A stretch of 32,536 nt of DNA from Candidatus Altimarinota bacterium (GTDB lineage Bacteria > Patescibacteriota > Gracilibacteria > BD1-5 > UBA2023). Positions 10,198 through 20,399 of the stretch are shown piece by piece. A program made the position numbers and the translations under genes. Location of the stretch: assembly GCA_028277205.1 (NCBI GenBank), contig JANQGT010000015.1:1-32536 (forward strand), written 5' to 3'. Each line of letters opens with the position of its first letter. Position 1 is the stretch's first letter. A model generated the notes under the pieces. That model saw nothing but the letters and a program-made list of their open reading frames with translations. It searched no databases and was not told the origin of the DNA.

Positions 10198-10452
10198 ATG
10201 GATGTGCAGACTATTGACCAAAACAACAAAGTGGCAGCCGAAGCGATAATCGCGGGTATATGATCATCATCGATACTCGATCACTGATGCGGTGTCGAGA
10301 TGAGTCAGCTGTCTGAATTTCTAACGATGATGTTTATTAGCGCGCTTTACGTATATATTCGAGACTTTACGATATTCGAGCGAGAGATAGTCCTCCCGCT
10401 GTACCGGATCATGAAACGCCTCGATATTTTTACGTCGAAGCGAAAATCCTAA
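10198..10452 (+). CDS. Hypothetical 84-aa protein (visible only with TGA=Gly)
   Basis: MDVQTIDQNNKVAAEAIIAGI-G-SSSILDH-G-CGVEMSQLSEFLTMMFISALYVYIRDFTIFEREIVLPLYRIMKRLDIFTSKRKS, TAA 10450-10452 overlapping the convergent TAG of the next gene. Confidence 0.45.
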
Positions 10453-11561
10453 AGGCAAACGAGCGAACGAACTCGCTCGCGAAATACCGCATACGAAAAC
10501 TCCTCCGCGCGGCTCCGGCAGCGTGCGTGCATGGTCTGCGCGACCTCCGATGTCAGACGATGGACGGCATCTATGATTTCTTTGGTGTGGGCTGCTGCCG
10601 ATACAAAATATCCCGTCTCGCCGTCGATCACAGTCTCTAGCAGACCCCCATCTGCCGCCGCGATGACGGGTGTCCCGCATGCCATGGACTCTATGGGCGT
10701 CATCCCGAAATCCTCGGCACGGGGCACATAGATCGTCGCGATCGCGTGCTGGATCAGACTGATCAGCGCCTCATCCGAGGGACTCTCTATCGGGGTAATA
10801 TTCGCACAGTCCCGGATGCGAGCGAGGATCGTCTCGCGCTCGGGATCGTGCGGACCATGCACGAGGATGAGCTGTTTTTCTGGCAGACGCGCAAATGCCT
10901 CCACGATCCGATCGACCCGTTTGATCGTGGCGAGTCGCGCAAACGAGAGATAGTACTCCCGCCTGCTTGGCTCTTCCGGCAGGCAAAATTTTTCGGTGTC
11001 GACGCAGGGGTAGACGATCGTCGCATCGTGTCCTGTGGCGTCTTTCAGACGTTTGAGGACGGTCTTTGAGTTCACCATGATCATGTCGATTTTTCGCAGA
11101 TCGCGCCGATACGACCACCGAAATCACGCAAACGCGAGCGCATACAGCGGACGTACAAACCATCGTACCTTGGTGAGATATTCCCCTCTCTGATCAAAAA
11201 GATAGCGCGGCGGCGTATGGCAGTAATACAGTGCCCGAGCATTCGCCGGCACGCACGAGACGGCGGACAGACAGTCACCGCTGAAAATAATCGTATCGTA
11301 GTCGGCAAACACACGCCTCGTCCGAGTGCGAAACAGGTACGAGAGCAGGAGTTTTCGCAGAGAGGACGAGCGCGGCGGAGCATCGACGAGAGTGCGAATG
11401 CGAGACCTATCAATGCCGAAATCCCCCGGATCGTAGCACCCCGCATCGTAAAATCCCGCGAGAACATCGGCACCGAGTGCCCGCGCCATCAGGAGCATCA
11501 GGCGCTCCCCCCCGCCCCGATAGAGAAACATATCGTGGACGATGAGGATTTTTCGTGGCAT
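10449..11561 (-). CDS. Glycosyltransferase family 4 (GT-B)
   Basis: Joins track ORFs 11124..11690 and 10449..11084 via TGA=Gly (ALAFA-G-FRWSYRRDLRKIDMIMVNS). MPRKILIVHDMFLYRGGGERL, YYCHTPPRYLFDQ, PRAEDFGMTPIESMACGTPVIAAADGGLLETV. Confidence 0.9.
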
Positions 11562-11587
11562 TTTGCGAAAAAGCGAATAGTATGGCG

Positions 11588-11615
11588 AGTATACGCATAT
11601 CCCGCCTCTCGCCAA
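11588..11615 (-). promoter_or_regulatory. Sigma70-like promoter for the minus-strand glycosyltransferase (TTGGCG-N16-TATACT)
   Basis: Minus strand TTGGCGagaggcgggatatgcgTATACT. Confidence 0.5.
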
Positions 11616-11616
11616 T

Positions 11617-12747
11617 ATGGACTTTGGACATTTGCGCGTCGCTCTCGTCGCCGACTGGCTCTGTGATCGCGGCGGCGCCGAGCTCGTCATCGAGCATATC
11701 CTCGAGATTTTTCCTCAGGCGGATGTGTATGCATCGGTCATTTTCCCCCGGAGATTCACGTTTCTCAGGGATCATCGGTGCTTTGAGAGCTTCATAGCAA
11801 AGATCCCATTTCTCGCTGCACGTCCGAAAATCGCCGGAGTACTGCGTCCTTATGCGTTTGAGTCGTTTGATCTCTCCAGCTACGATCTCGTCATCTCCTC
11901 CGCATCCGCTGAGGCAAAGGGCGTCATCACCCGTCCCGAGACGCTGCACATCTGCTACTGTCATACGCCGCCGCGATACTACTGGAGCCAGTTTCATGAG
12001 TATCGCCAGCACATGGAGTTTGGTTCGCTCGATGGCATGGCAAATCTCGTCATGGGTCCACTCATTCACACCCTGCGACAGTGGGATGCGCTTGCGGGGA
12101 TGCGCCCGGATTTTTTCGTGGCAAACAGCGCGAATACGGCAAAACGCATCGAAAAATACTATCGTCGCGACAGCAGTGTCATCCATCCGGGTATTGATAC
12201 GGATCAGTTTGTCCATGATGCGGAAAAAGAGGATTTTTATCTCGCGGTCGGACGCGTCATCCCCTACAAGCGATTTGATATTTTGACTGAGACATTTCGG
12301 ACTCTGCCGCAAAGGTGCCTGAAAATCGCAACAAGCGTCGAAAATCCGCATATGCGACAGCTACAGAAAAAATCACCCGACAATGTGGAGTGGATCGTCG
12401 GTGCGGATCGCAGTGAAATCGCCCGACTCTACGCGCATGCACGTGCCTATCTCATGCCACAGGAAGAAGATTTTGGACTCACACCGATAGAGGCGATGGC
12501 ATCCGGAACACCCGTCATCGCCTATGCTCGCGGCGGTGTGCTGGAGACCGTGGAGGACGGCACACACGGTATGCTTTTTGCGACGCAGGAGAGCACAGCG
12601 CTACACGATGCCATCGCGCAGTTTGAGACAAAACAATTTGATCGCGAGGCGATACGCGCGCATGCAGAGCAATTTGATAAAACGGTATTTCAGTCCCGAT
12701 TTTCAGCATTTATCAGTGCGCGACTGCAGGAGTGGAGTGCCCGATAG
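11617..12747 (+). CDS. Glycosyltransferase family 4 (GT-B), paralogue of the divergent neighbour
   Basis: MDFGHLRVALVADWLCDRGGAELVIEHILEIFPQ...ICYCHTPPRYYWSQFHEYRQH...PQEEDFGLTPIEAMASGTPVIAYARGGVLETVEDG; no TGA; ends TAG. Confidence 0.93.
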   Translation: MDFGHLRVALVADWLCDRGGAELVIEHILEIFPQADVYASVIFPRRFTFLRDHRCFESFIAKIPFLAARPKIAGVLRPYAFESFDLSSYDLVISSASAEAKGVITRPETLHICYCHTPPRYYWSQFHEYRQHMEFGSLDGMANLVMGPLIHTLRQWDALAGMRPDFFVANSANTAKRIEKYYRRDSSVIHPGIDTDQFVHDAEKEDFYLAVGRVIPYKRFDILTETFRTLPQRCLKIATSVENPHMRQLQKKSPDNVEWIVGADRSEIARLYAHARAYLMPQEEDFGLTPIEAMASGTPVIAYARGGVLETVEDGTHGMLFATQESTALHDAIAQFETKQFDREAIRAHAEQFDKTVFQSRFSAFISARLQEWSAR

Positions 12748-13314
12748 CTATGCGCGGATTTTTCGAATTTCACTATCGCCGGCGGGCTGAGGCGGCTGAC
12801 CATCGAGATTTTCATTCGCGACGGGAGCAGTATTCGTATTCGCTGAGACTGGTGTCCCCGATAGCAATTGTCCCGAATCTAAAGCATCAGAAGCATCCAG
12901 CGGACTCATGGAAAAGCCGGAATCAATAGGCAAATCGTCCATCTCAATATCATTGGGCGCCCAGGGACTAATCTCGAATGGTGAAGCATGGATAGCCTGT
13001 ATCTCTGATGACACGATACTTTCCGGACTTTTAGAATTCGTATCTCCAGTCGGTGCGGGATTGTCGTTTGCGACGACTTGTCGCATGCCCCGGTGCACGC
13101 TCCGTCTCAGTGTTCGCAGTTCAGCACTTTCCTCGGCGAGACTTCTCACTCAGAGAATTCATCCTATCGCCTGACCGAGCGCCCCCATGATGATGGTCGT
13201 ACCGCCAATGCGCATACCCACATCCTCCGCAATTACGGTATCTTCGGAAATGTTCTCGGGAGATGCACTCCCCTGTGTCTGCGCACCCATAAAGGATTGT
13301 AAGATTTTTTCCAT
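12748..13314 (-). CDS. Hypothetical protein, 188 aa, with a glycine-rich hydrophobic segment
   Basis: MEKILQSFMGAQTQGSASPENISEDTVIAEDVGMRIGGTTIIMGALGQAIG-G-IL-G-VRSLAEESAELRTLRRS... two TGA=Gly; TAG 12748-12750. Confidence 0.75.
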
Positions 13315-13343
13315 CTTACTCCGATTTTTCTAAAAAATCAAAT

Positions 13344-14345
13344 CTATGTGGCGGGCTTCGCTTCGCGTACCGCCGTCTCGATTTCCCCGGCGAGCTCTGG
13401 ATCGTCTATCAAAAATTGTCGTGCGTTTTCCTTTCCCTGTCAGAGCTTTGTCTCGCCGTAGGCATAAAATGCGCCGGATTTTTTGACGATATCGCGTGCG
13501 ACACCGATATCGAGGATCTCTCCCTCTCGCGAGATTCAGCGTGCGAAGAGGATATCCACCTCCGTCTCGCGAAATGGGGGTGCGACTTTGTTTTTCACCA
13601 CTTTGACACGTACGCGGTTTCCCATCGCTTGTTTCGTGTCGCCCGCACCGGTTTCGATTTTTTCTTTTCGGCGTATCTCGATGCGCTGCGAGGCGTAAAA
13701 TTTTAGTGCGTTTCCTCCCGTCGTAGTCTCGGGATTGCCAAACATGATTCCGATTTTCATGCGAATCTGATTGATAAAAATCACTGAAACGCCCGATTTT
13801 GATATCACGCCCGTGATTTTCCTGAGTGCCTGGCTCATGAGGCGCGCGTGCATCCCCATGAAAGAGTCGCCCATATTCCCCTCGATTTCGGCTTTCGGTA
13901 CCAGCGCCGCTACGGAGTCTATGACCACGATGTCGACCGCTCCCGAGCGCACGAGCGCGTCCGCGATCTCGAGCGCTTGCTCGCCGTAGTCGGGCTGTGA
14001 GACGACGAGATTTTCCGTGTCGACGCCGATTTTTTTCGCGTATGACGGATCAAATGCATGCTCCGCATCGATAAACGCCGCCGTACCGCCGCTTTTTTGC
14101 ACCTCGGCGATGGCGTGCAGTGCCAGTGTCGTCTTTCCCGATGACTCGGGTCCATAGATCTCTACGATCCGCCCGCGCGCGTATCCGCCTCAGAGTGCTT
14201 CGTCGATGGCGATACTACCACTGCCAAATGTCTCGATATCGACGGGCGGACGATCTCCGAGTCGCATGATGGATCCGGTGCCAAACTGTTTTTCGATACG
14301 GGAGAGTGCCGATGACAGTGCTTCCTTTCGGGGATTTTCATTCAT
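13344..14345 (-). CDS. recA: Recombinase RecA
   Basis: [109 protein letters not shown]...[47 protein letters not shown]. TGAs at 14190-14192, 13536-13538, 13440-13442 all sit at conserved RecA glycines. Confidence 0.98.
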
Positions 14346-14356
14346 GAGGGATATGA

Positions 14357-14614
14357 TTAGAAGTGTCGTGAACGATCATAAAAATTTTTGAGTCCCGCCT
14401 CGGTGCCGACGGTGATATTTTCTCCGGAGCACTTGCGACAGACAAATCGCTGCTTTTTGGGATCTGGCTGATCCACCTCTACGAGCTCGCGACAGTCCCG
14501 ACAGTAAAACGAAACAGGACCCCGCTCTTCACTGAATTCCTCTTTTTTCTTTCAAAAGGACGAGACATTGACGAGATCGCTGTATGCGGTGATAGTGGTA
14601 TTTTCCTGGCTCAT
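14357..14614 (-). CDS. Small zinc-ribbon protein
   Basis: [85 protein letters not shown]; two CxxC pairs; one TGA=Gly. Confidence 0.8.
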
Positions 14615-14638
14615 GAAGCTGCGAATGGTGAAAAAACG

Positions 14639-14666
14639 ATTATACGAAGCAAGTATGAAAATGCAA
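14639..14666 (-). promoter_or_regulatory. Sigma70-like promoter for the zinc-ribbon/recA operon (TTGCAT-N16-TATAAT)
   Basis: Minus strand TTGCATtttcatacttgcttcgTATAAT. Confidence 0.6.
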
Positions 14667-14672
14667 AATCGA

Positions 14673-15770
14673 CTATGCCTCGAACAGCTGCGAAAACATG
14701 CCCGGTTTTCGTACCGGTATCTTTCACTCTTTTGCCAGTGATTCATAGAGCTCGCGCTCTTTTTTCGAGAGCTTTGCAGGGATTTTTACCGATATCTCCA
14801 CAAAGAGATCACCCCGCCGATCATAGCCGATATGCGGCACACCGTCTCCGATAAATCGCAGCACTTTCCCGATGGGAGTCCCTGCGCCGATATCGATCGT
14901 GCGTTCTCCGATCACCGGTATCTTGACGGTCTTTTCGACACCGAGGACGAGCTCGACCGGATCGAGTGCCAGTGTATAGCGTAGATTGACATCGTCTCGC
15001 CGCATGCCGTCCGGCGGACTCTCGACATCGACATGGACGTAGAGATCCCCGGGTCTTCATCCCGGCATCTGATCGCCCTCGCCAGAGATTTTCATACTCA
15101 TACCGGTATCGATACCGGCGGGGATATCCACGCTCTTTTGTGCATTCTCATCTTGTACGCCCTGTCCCTGACACGCATCGCATACCTCTTTTGGGATTTT
15201 TCCCGCACCGTGACAGCGCGGACACTCCACGACCCGATCCACCACACCAAATATACTCTGCATCCGCCGACGCACTCACCCCGCGCCATGACACTCTGGA
15301 CAGGTATGCATTTCTCAGTTTTTCGCGCCTGTACCGTCGCATGCTTTGCAGACGACTTTTCTACGATAGGAAATGGTCTGCGATACTCCCGATATACTCT
15401 GGGTAAATGAAATGCGAGTATGGACTTCGCGATCGCCTCCTCTGGTCTGAGAGCGCGATCCTCATCGTGAAAACCCTCATCCGAAAAACGAATCGAAAAT
15501 ATCTGAAAAGTCAAAATCCGCATGAAATCCCCCGGCGCCCGCGGAGGCGGCATCCGGCGGAGTGCCGTGCCGATCATAGCGCCGTCGCTTCGCGGGATCC
15601 GAGAGTGTCGCGTATGCTTCGTTTATTTGCTTGAATTCGCGCTCCTTTTCCGTGTCGCCGCCGTGCCGGTCCGGGTGGCACTCCATGGCGCGTTTTCGAT
15701 ACGCTTTTTTGATTTCTTCGTCGGACGCTGTTCGGGATATCCCCAAAACTTCGTAGTATTCGTATGCCAT
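14673..15770 (-). CDS. dnaJ: Chaperone protein DnaJ
   Basis: [40 protein letters not shown]-domain; four zinc repeats [56 protein letters not shown]. Six TGA=Gly; true stop TAG 14673-14675. Confidence 0.96.
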
Positions 15771-15825
15771 CGCTCTATCGTGATATGATTATGAAACAGT
15801 GATATTGTGAGAAAAAAGCGAAAAA

Positions 15826-16692
15826 TTACAAGTCCGCATACACCTCTCCGTAGATACGCACCAGATTGCCCTGACAGACCGGTTTTTCTCGGCAGAGAAA
15901 GAGTTTATTGAGATTGCGAAGATCGACGTAGATCGTCGTCCCGTCGGCGAGCACCGATCGGCGGGCATCGCGCAAAAATCGCAGGACTGACAGCTGACGC
16001 TCGATCGAGGAATGAATCTCGAATATGAGCACCGTCCCGCTTTCCAGAAATACGTGTACCTCTCGCTCGTCGGGAAAATAGCGATACAGTCCCGCGGGAA
16101 AATCGGAAAATCGCTCGGAGAGCGCCGCTGAAAGCAAGACGATCGTCCTCATCGTCTCGGCGTCCACCATCCGTCGATGATCGAAAAATCCTGTCTCGAA
16201 AAACTCGGGATCGATAATCTCAAATGATGAAAGTGCGATATTTGGCTCGGTCTCCGCGATCAGTACGCCATTTTCTGTGATGACGTACGTCCGATCCTCC
16301 TGGGGCACATACGTGCGAAATGCCGGCTCGCTCGAGGCGAGTACGATTTTCGCGCCGTCCGGGTACAGTCGGGAAACCTCGGCGCTCTCGATATTTGGCT
16401 GCAGATCGCGGATTCGCATCGCGATATCATCGGTATCGAGCATGAATATCAGTGTACCATAGAGATCCTCCAGGGATTTGTAGGCGATATTGATATCAGA
16501 AAACGTATCAACCCGCTCGACGATCACCTGTGAGGCGGCTATGCGAAAGTACGAGGAGAAAAAAACGAGATACGCCGAGGCGAAAAGCAGTACGAGACCG
16601 ACTCACGCGAGTGCCAGCCCGAGCGACGGAATACCCCGATCGATCCGGGAAAACAGCGTGGAAAACCGGGAAAGCCGCAGCCGGGACGACAT
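15826..16692 (-). CDS. ftsQ: FtsQ/DivIB-like cell division protein (TM + POTRA-like)
   Basis: MSSRLRLSRFSTLFSRIDRGIPSLGLALA-G-VGLVLLFASAYLVFFSSYFRIAASQVIVERVDTFSDINIAYKSLEDLYGTLIFMLDTDDIAMRIRDLQPNIESAEVSRLYPDGAKIVLASSEPAFRTYV; cytosolic basic N-term, one TM, POTRA-like segment. Confidence 0.6.
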
Positions 16693-16767
16693 ACGATCAT
16701 AGCGCTTTTTTCCGGTGGATGAGACGAAAAACAGACGCCGTCGATCGGGGGCGACATCGGGACGACG

Positions 16768-16791
16768 TCTCGATCATGATCATGATCGAGA
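16768..16791. repeat. 24-bp perfect palindrome in the rbfA-ftsQ intergenic region
   Basis: TCTCGATCATGATCATGATCGAGA is identical to its reverse complement. Confidence 0.85.
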
Positions 16792-16810
16792 TACGCGACG
16801 ACCCCACCAG

Positions 16811-17197
16811 CTAGCGATTTTCCGAAATATCATGGCTGTGAGCGTCATATTCGGTGCGAGCCGCATCGAGCAATACCAGGATATCCGTCTCGCTGTCACT
16901 GGGTGCGGAGGCACAGACGAAACGAATCTCGGGCACACTTCGCATGGACAGCGTCTGCGCCAGCTTCGTGCGAAATGATTTTTCCTGCGAACGCAAGGCG
17001 AGAAGAAGCTCTCTCTCATGCTCTGAGGCGCGCACGCAGACGTGGGCGGCGCTCCTGTCCCGGGACAGTATCACCTCCGTGACACTGACGATACCGTAGT
17101 GACTCTCGCCCTCCCGCTGATACGAAAGCCACTGAAAGATAGACTCGGCGAAAAAGTCCCGAAGCGTTTCCTCGACCCGTTGGCGTTTATATGGCAT
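16811..17197 (-). CDS. rbfA: Ribosome-binding factor A
   Basis: MPYKRQRVEETLRDFFAESIFQWLSYQREGESHYGIVSVTEVILSRDRSAAHVCVRASEHERELLLALRSQEKSFRTKLAQTLSMRSVPEIRFVCASAPSDSETDILVLLD; RbfA-like KH fold pattern. Confidence 0.75.
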   Translation of the reverse strand: MPYKRQRVEETLRDFFAESIFQWLSYQREGESHYGIVSVTEVILSRDRSAAHVCVRASEHERELLLALRSQEKSFRTKLAQTLSMRSVPEIRFVCASAPSDSETDILVLLDAARTEYDAHSHDISENR

Positions 17198-17297
17198 ATT
17201 GGCAGGAGATTTCGATACAGTATGATCGTGCGAGCGAAAATGCCCGCGCCCCTCGGAAAAGAAAAAGTATACGAAGAAATCCTTCATACGCAATGCC

Positions 17298-18704
17298 CTA
17301 GGCTTTCGCCGCATGCCAGTCCTCTCCGATGCCGATCTCCACGATCAGCGGGATGCGAGCGCGATAGACGCCCTCCATGACATCGCGGACGATCACTGCG
17401 GTGCGCTCTACTGCCTGAGATGCGACGTCAAACACGAGCTCGTCATGCACCTGCATGATCATGCGCGCATCGATACCATGCTCGTGAAATTGCGATGAAA
17501 GCTCCACCATTGCATATTTGATGATATCGGCATTCGATCCCTGGATGGGCATGTTGATGGCTTCGCGCTCGGTGCGCTCCCGGATCATCCGATTGGCGTC
17601 CCTTATGGTCGGCAGATAGCGTCTGCGACCAAACACCGTCGCGACATATCCGGTACGTCGAGCATTTTCCAGGAGTGCATCATAGTACTCGCGAACTCTC
17701 GGATACCGCGCGTAAAATGTCTCGATGGATCGGGATGCCTCGGCGGGAGTCGTCCCCGTCATCTTCGAAAGACCGTAGCCCGTGATGCCGTAGATCACGC
17801 CGAAATTGACACCCTTTGCCATGCGACGCATATCCGGTGTGATCGTGATATGCTCTCAAAACAGGAGTTTTGCAGTCCGCATGTGAATATCCTCTCCCCC
17901 CTCAAATGCCCGACAGAGCGCCTCGTCCTCGCTCAGATTTGCGAGCAGACGAAGCTCTACCTGCGAATAGTCGGCGACCATGATTCGCCGATCGTGCCCT
18001 GATGCGATGAAACAGGATTTTATCCGGTCGGACAGCTCGTCTCATGCCGGGATATTTTGGAGATTCGGTGATTCGCTCGACATGCGTCCCGTCGCCGCTC
18101 CGAGCTGGCGATACGTCGTATGGATCCGGGTTGTTTTCGGATTGACGCTTTTATCCAGTCCCTCGACATAGGTCGTGAGCAGTTTTCGCAGTGTCCGATG
18201 CTCCAGGATGAGACCGACCACCGCATAGTGTTTGGATAGCTCGGATAGTACCTCGGTATCGACGGAGCGTCCGGTCTTGGTCTTTTTGGATGCCGGAAAT
18301 CCCAGCCGATCGTAGAGGATATGCTGTAGTTGTTTTGTACTATTGATATTAAATTGTTCGCCGACCAGCTCGAAAATTTCAGTCTCAAGCGTCCTGACGC
18401 GCTCCCGAATCTCCGAGCCGATTTGTCGTAATTTACCTCGATCAAATGCTACGCCATACGCCTCCATGCGTGAGAGTACCGCAAGCAAATGCATCTCAAG
18501 ATCAACGATGCGCTGACGACTGTCGTCCTCGGACGCCTGAAATTCCAGGGCGCCATGGAGACTCCAGTATGCTTTTTCCAAAGCGAATGTCCGAGTATCA
18601 TCGGACGCGCGATAGCGATGAGAGCGCTCGCAGTATGCACGAAAATCGTCCACCCGCTCCGGGGTGTCGGAAAGCAGCCGCGAGCCGATCTCGATATCGT
18701 ACAT
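17298..18704 (-). CDS. polA: DNA polymerase I, polymerase domain only (468 aa)
   Basis: TTYRQLGAATGRMSSESPNLQNIPA-G-DELSDRIKSCFIASGHDRRIMVADYSQVELRLLANLSEDE...KLLF-G-EHITITPDMRRMAKGVNFGVIYGITGYGLSK...IMQVHDELVFDV; two TGA=Gly. In-frame TAG lies directly upstream of the ATG. Confidence 0.93.
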
Positions 18705-18707
18705 ATA

Positions 18708-19037
18708 CTACTCCTCGGCAAAATCCTCAAATATCGTTTCTATGTCGCGGATGACGTCGTCGACTTCTTCATTGATATCGGGATTCGATGTTTCGTCCGT
18801 CCCGTCTGCAGAAGTCTCTCCGGTATTTGTCTCGGAGTCGTCATCGTCGATCTCGACCAGGACGTCTCCCGTCGACGAAGATCCGTCCCCGGTGGATGAG
18901 GAATCATCTCCTGCTCCGGTATCGGTATCGACGTCGATATCCGTGTCGGTCGTGGAGGTAAAATCAAACCACTCCTCGCATCCCGAGAGCGCAAAAAGTC
19001 CGAAGACCAGTGCGAGAAACAGTGCAATCCGTTTCAT
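18708..19037 (-). CDS. Acidic Asp/Thr/Ser-rich lipoprotein
   Basis: MKRIALFLALVFGLFALSGCEEWFDFTSTTDTDIDVDTDTGAGDDSSSTGDGSSSTGDVLVEIDDDDSETNTGETSADGTDETSNPDINEEVDDVIRDIETIFEDFAEE; lipobox ALSGC. Confidence 0.8.
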   Translation of the reverse strand: MKRIALFLALVFGLFALSGCEEWFDFTSTTDTDIDVDTDTGAGDDSSSTGDGSSSTGDVLVEIDDDDSETNTGETSADGTDETSNPDINEEVDDVIRDIETIFEDFAEE

Positions 19038-19048
19038 AAGAAAAGGGG

Positions 19049-19780
19049 TTAGGAAACAGTCACATAGGTGCCGCGCATCCCAGAGTCTCCGATATGACGG
19101 ATATCGCCGATATCACAGACAAAGAGCGGGAGTTGCTCCTCTTTCGCGAGGGCAATGGCGGTGCCATCCATGACGCGCAGTCCTCGCGAGAGCGTCTCAT
19201 CGAGAGTGATCGTCTCGTATCGGATGGCGTCGGGATGCTTTTTCGGATCTTTATCGTATACACCGTCGACGGTCGTCGCCTTGACGGCGTAGTCGCAGTC
19301 GAGCTCCAGCGCTCGCAATACTGCGGTCGAATCAGTCGTGTAATACGCATGACCGATGCCCCCCACGGTGATGACGACCCGACCAGACGAGAGAGACTCC
19401 AGCGCGTGCGTCCGGACAAACGGATCGAGCATATGCTCGACTTCGAGTGCCGAAAAGATCTGTACGGGACATCACTGCGCCCCGAGAGCGTCCGCGAATG
19501 CGATACCATTCATCATCGTCGCGAGCATTCAGAGAAAATCGGCATTTTCCCGCGTAAATCATTTCGCGGCGTCCGACACTCCCCGAAAGATATTTCCCCC
19601 GCCGATGACGATGACGAGCTCTATCTCCCGCTGCCTCAGTACCAAAATGTCTCATACCAGCTTTTCCAGAAACGCCGAGTCGATACCGTATCCTTTCGAT
19701 CCCTGGAGCGCCTCGCCCGAGAGCTTTACGAGGATACGCTTTGGATTTTGAAAATATGTCCGAGCCGAGTCGATATCCAT
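19049..19780 (-). CDS. pyrH: UMP kinase
   Basis: [117 protein letters not shown]...; three TGA=Gly, one (19529-19531) at the conserved Gly of GMLATxMN. Confidence 0.95.
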
Positions 19781-19791
19781 GGATGATCATA

Positions 19792-20340
19792 TTATAGAGT
19801 GAAAAACCAAACCGTCGCGAGCGCTGCAAGCAGTAGTGTCATCACGAAAACGAGTGCGAGATTGAGCACTCTGTCAGACGACGCGAGACGCTCCAGCGAG
19901 ACGATGTGCGTACGCAGTTGCTTTGTCTCCTCCTCTATTCGAGTCTTCGAGCTTTCGAGCAGATATGCCGTTTTTTTGTGCTCGGCGATCGGGATGGACT
20001 CCTGCAGCCGACTTTCGAGCTTTCCGATTTGATACGCGAGTTCTTTGAGCGTTTCGTCTTTTTTGGCGAGCTGCGTCTTTGCCTCCTCGTAGAGGCTCTG
20101 ATACCGCGCCTCCTGGAGGGTTCGCAGTGTCATGTCGGACTCTGCGGGACGAGGCTTTGAGACGATCGTGACTTCTTCTTGGATGCCTCCGTGTTTCATA
20201 CGATCGATATCGTTTTTATGCAGATAGATGATCTTCCCCTCTTTTTTCATCCGGATTTTTCCGAGACGGACATACCGGTCGATCGTCCTCACAGAGACAT
20301 TGAGCTCGAGAGCGGCGTCATTTCTCGTGACGGTGTACAT
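19792..20340 (-). CDS. HTH (excisionase/MerR-like) protein with coiled coil and C-terminal TM anchor
   Basis: MYTVTRNDAALELNVSVRTIDRYVRLGKIRMKKEGKIIYLHKNDIDRMKHGG (helix-turn-helix), central coiled coil, C-terminal VLNLALVFVMTLLLAALATVWFFTL. Confidence 0.75.
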   Translation of the reverse strand: MYTVTRNDAALELNVSVRTIDRYVRLGKIRMKKEGKIIYLHKNDIDRMKHGGIQEEVTIVSKPRPAESDMTLRTLQEARYQSLYEEAKTQLAKKDETLKELAYQIGKLESRLQESIPIAEHKKTAYLLESSKTRIEEETKQLRTHIVSLERLASSDRVLNLALVFVMTLLLAALATVWFFTL

Positions 20341-20364
20341 ACGCTTTGGAGGAGTGGAGCAAAA

Positions 20365-20392
20365 ATTGTACGCGCAAAGGGAGAAAAAGCAA
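20365..20392 (-). promoter_or_regulatory. Sigma70-like promoter for the HTH-TM gene and possibly pyrH (TTGCTT-N16-TACAAT)
   Basis: Minus strand TTGCTTtttctccctttgcgcgTACAAT. Confidence 0.5.
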
Positions 20393-20399
20393 ATGCAGC

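Noticed and set aside
11410-12351. 313-aa minus-strand ORF opposite the GT4 gene
   Set aside because: Antisense to a clear glycosyltransferase; its sequence resembles no family.
13323-13339. GATTTTT-cta-AAAAATC inverted repeat after recA as a terminator
   Set aside because: Pure A/T stem with a 3-nt loop and no following T-tract on the transcribed strand; likely too weak.
13344-14345. recA, dnaJ, murG and others as frameshifted pseudogenes
   Set aside because: All breaks are in-frame TGA codons at conserved glycines across many unrelated genes, with no TAG/TAA interruptions or frame changes.
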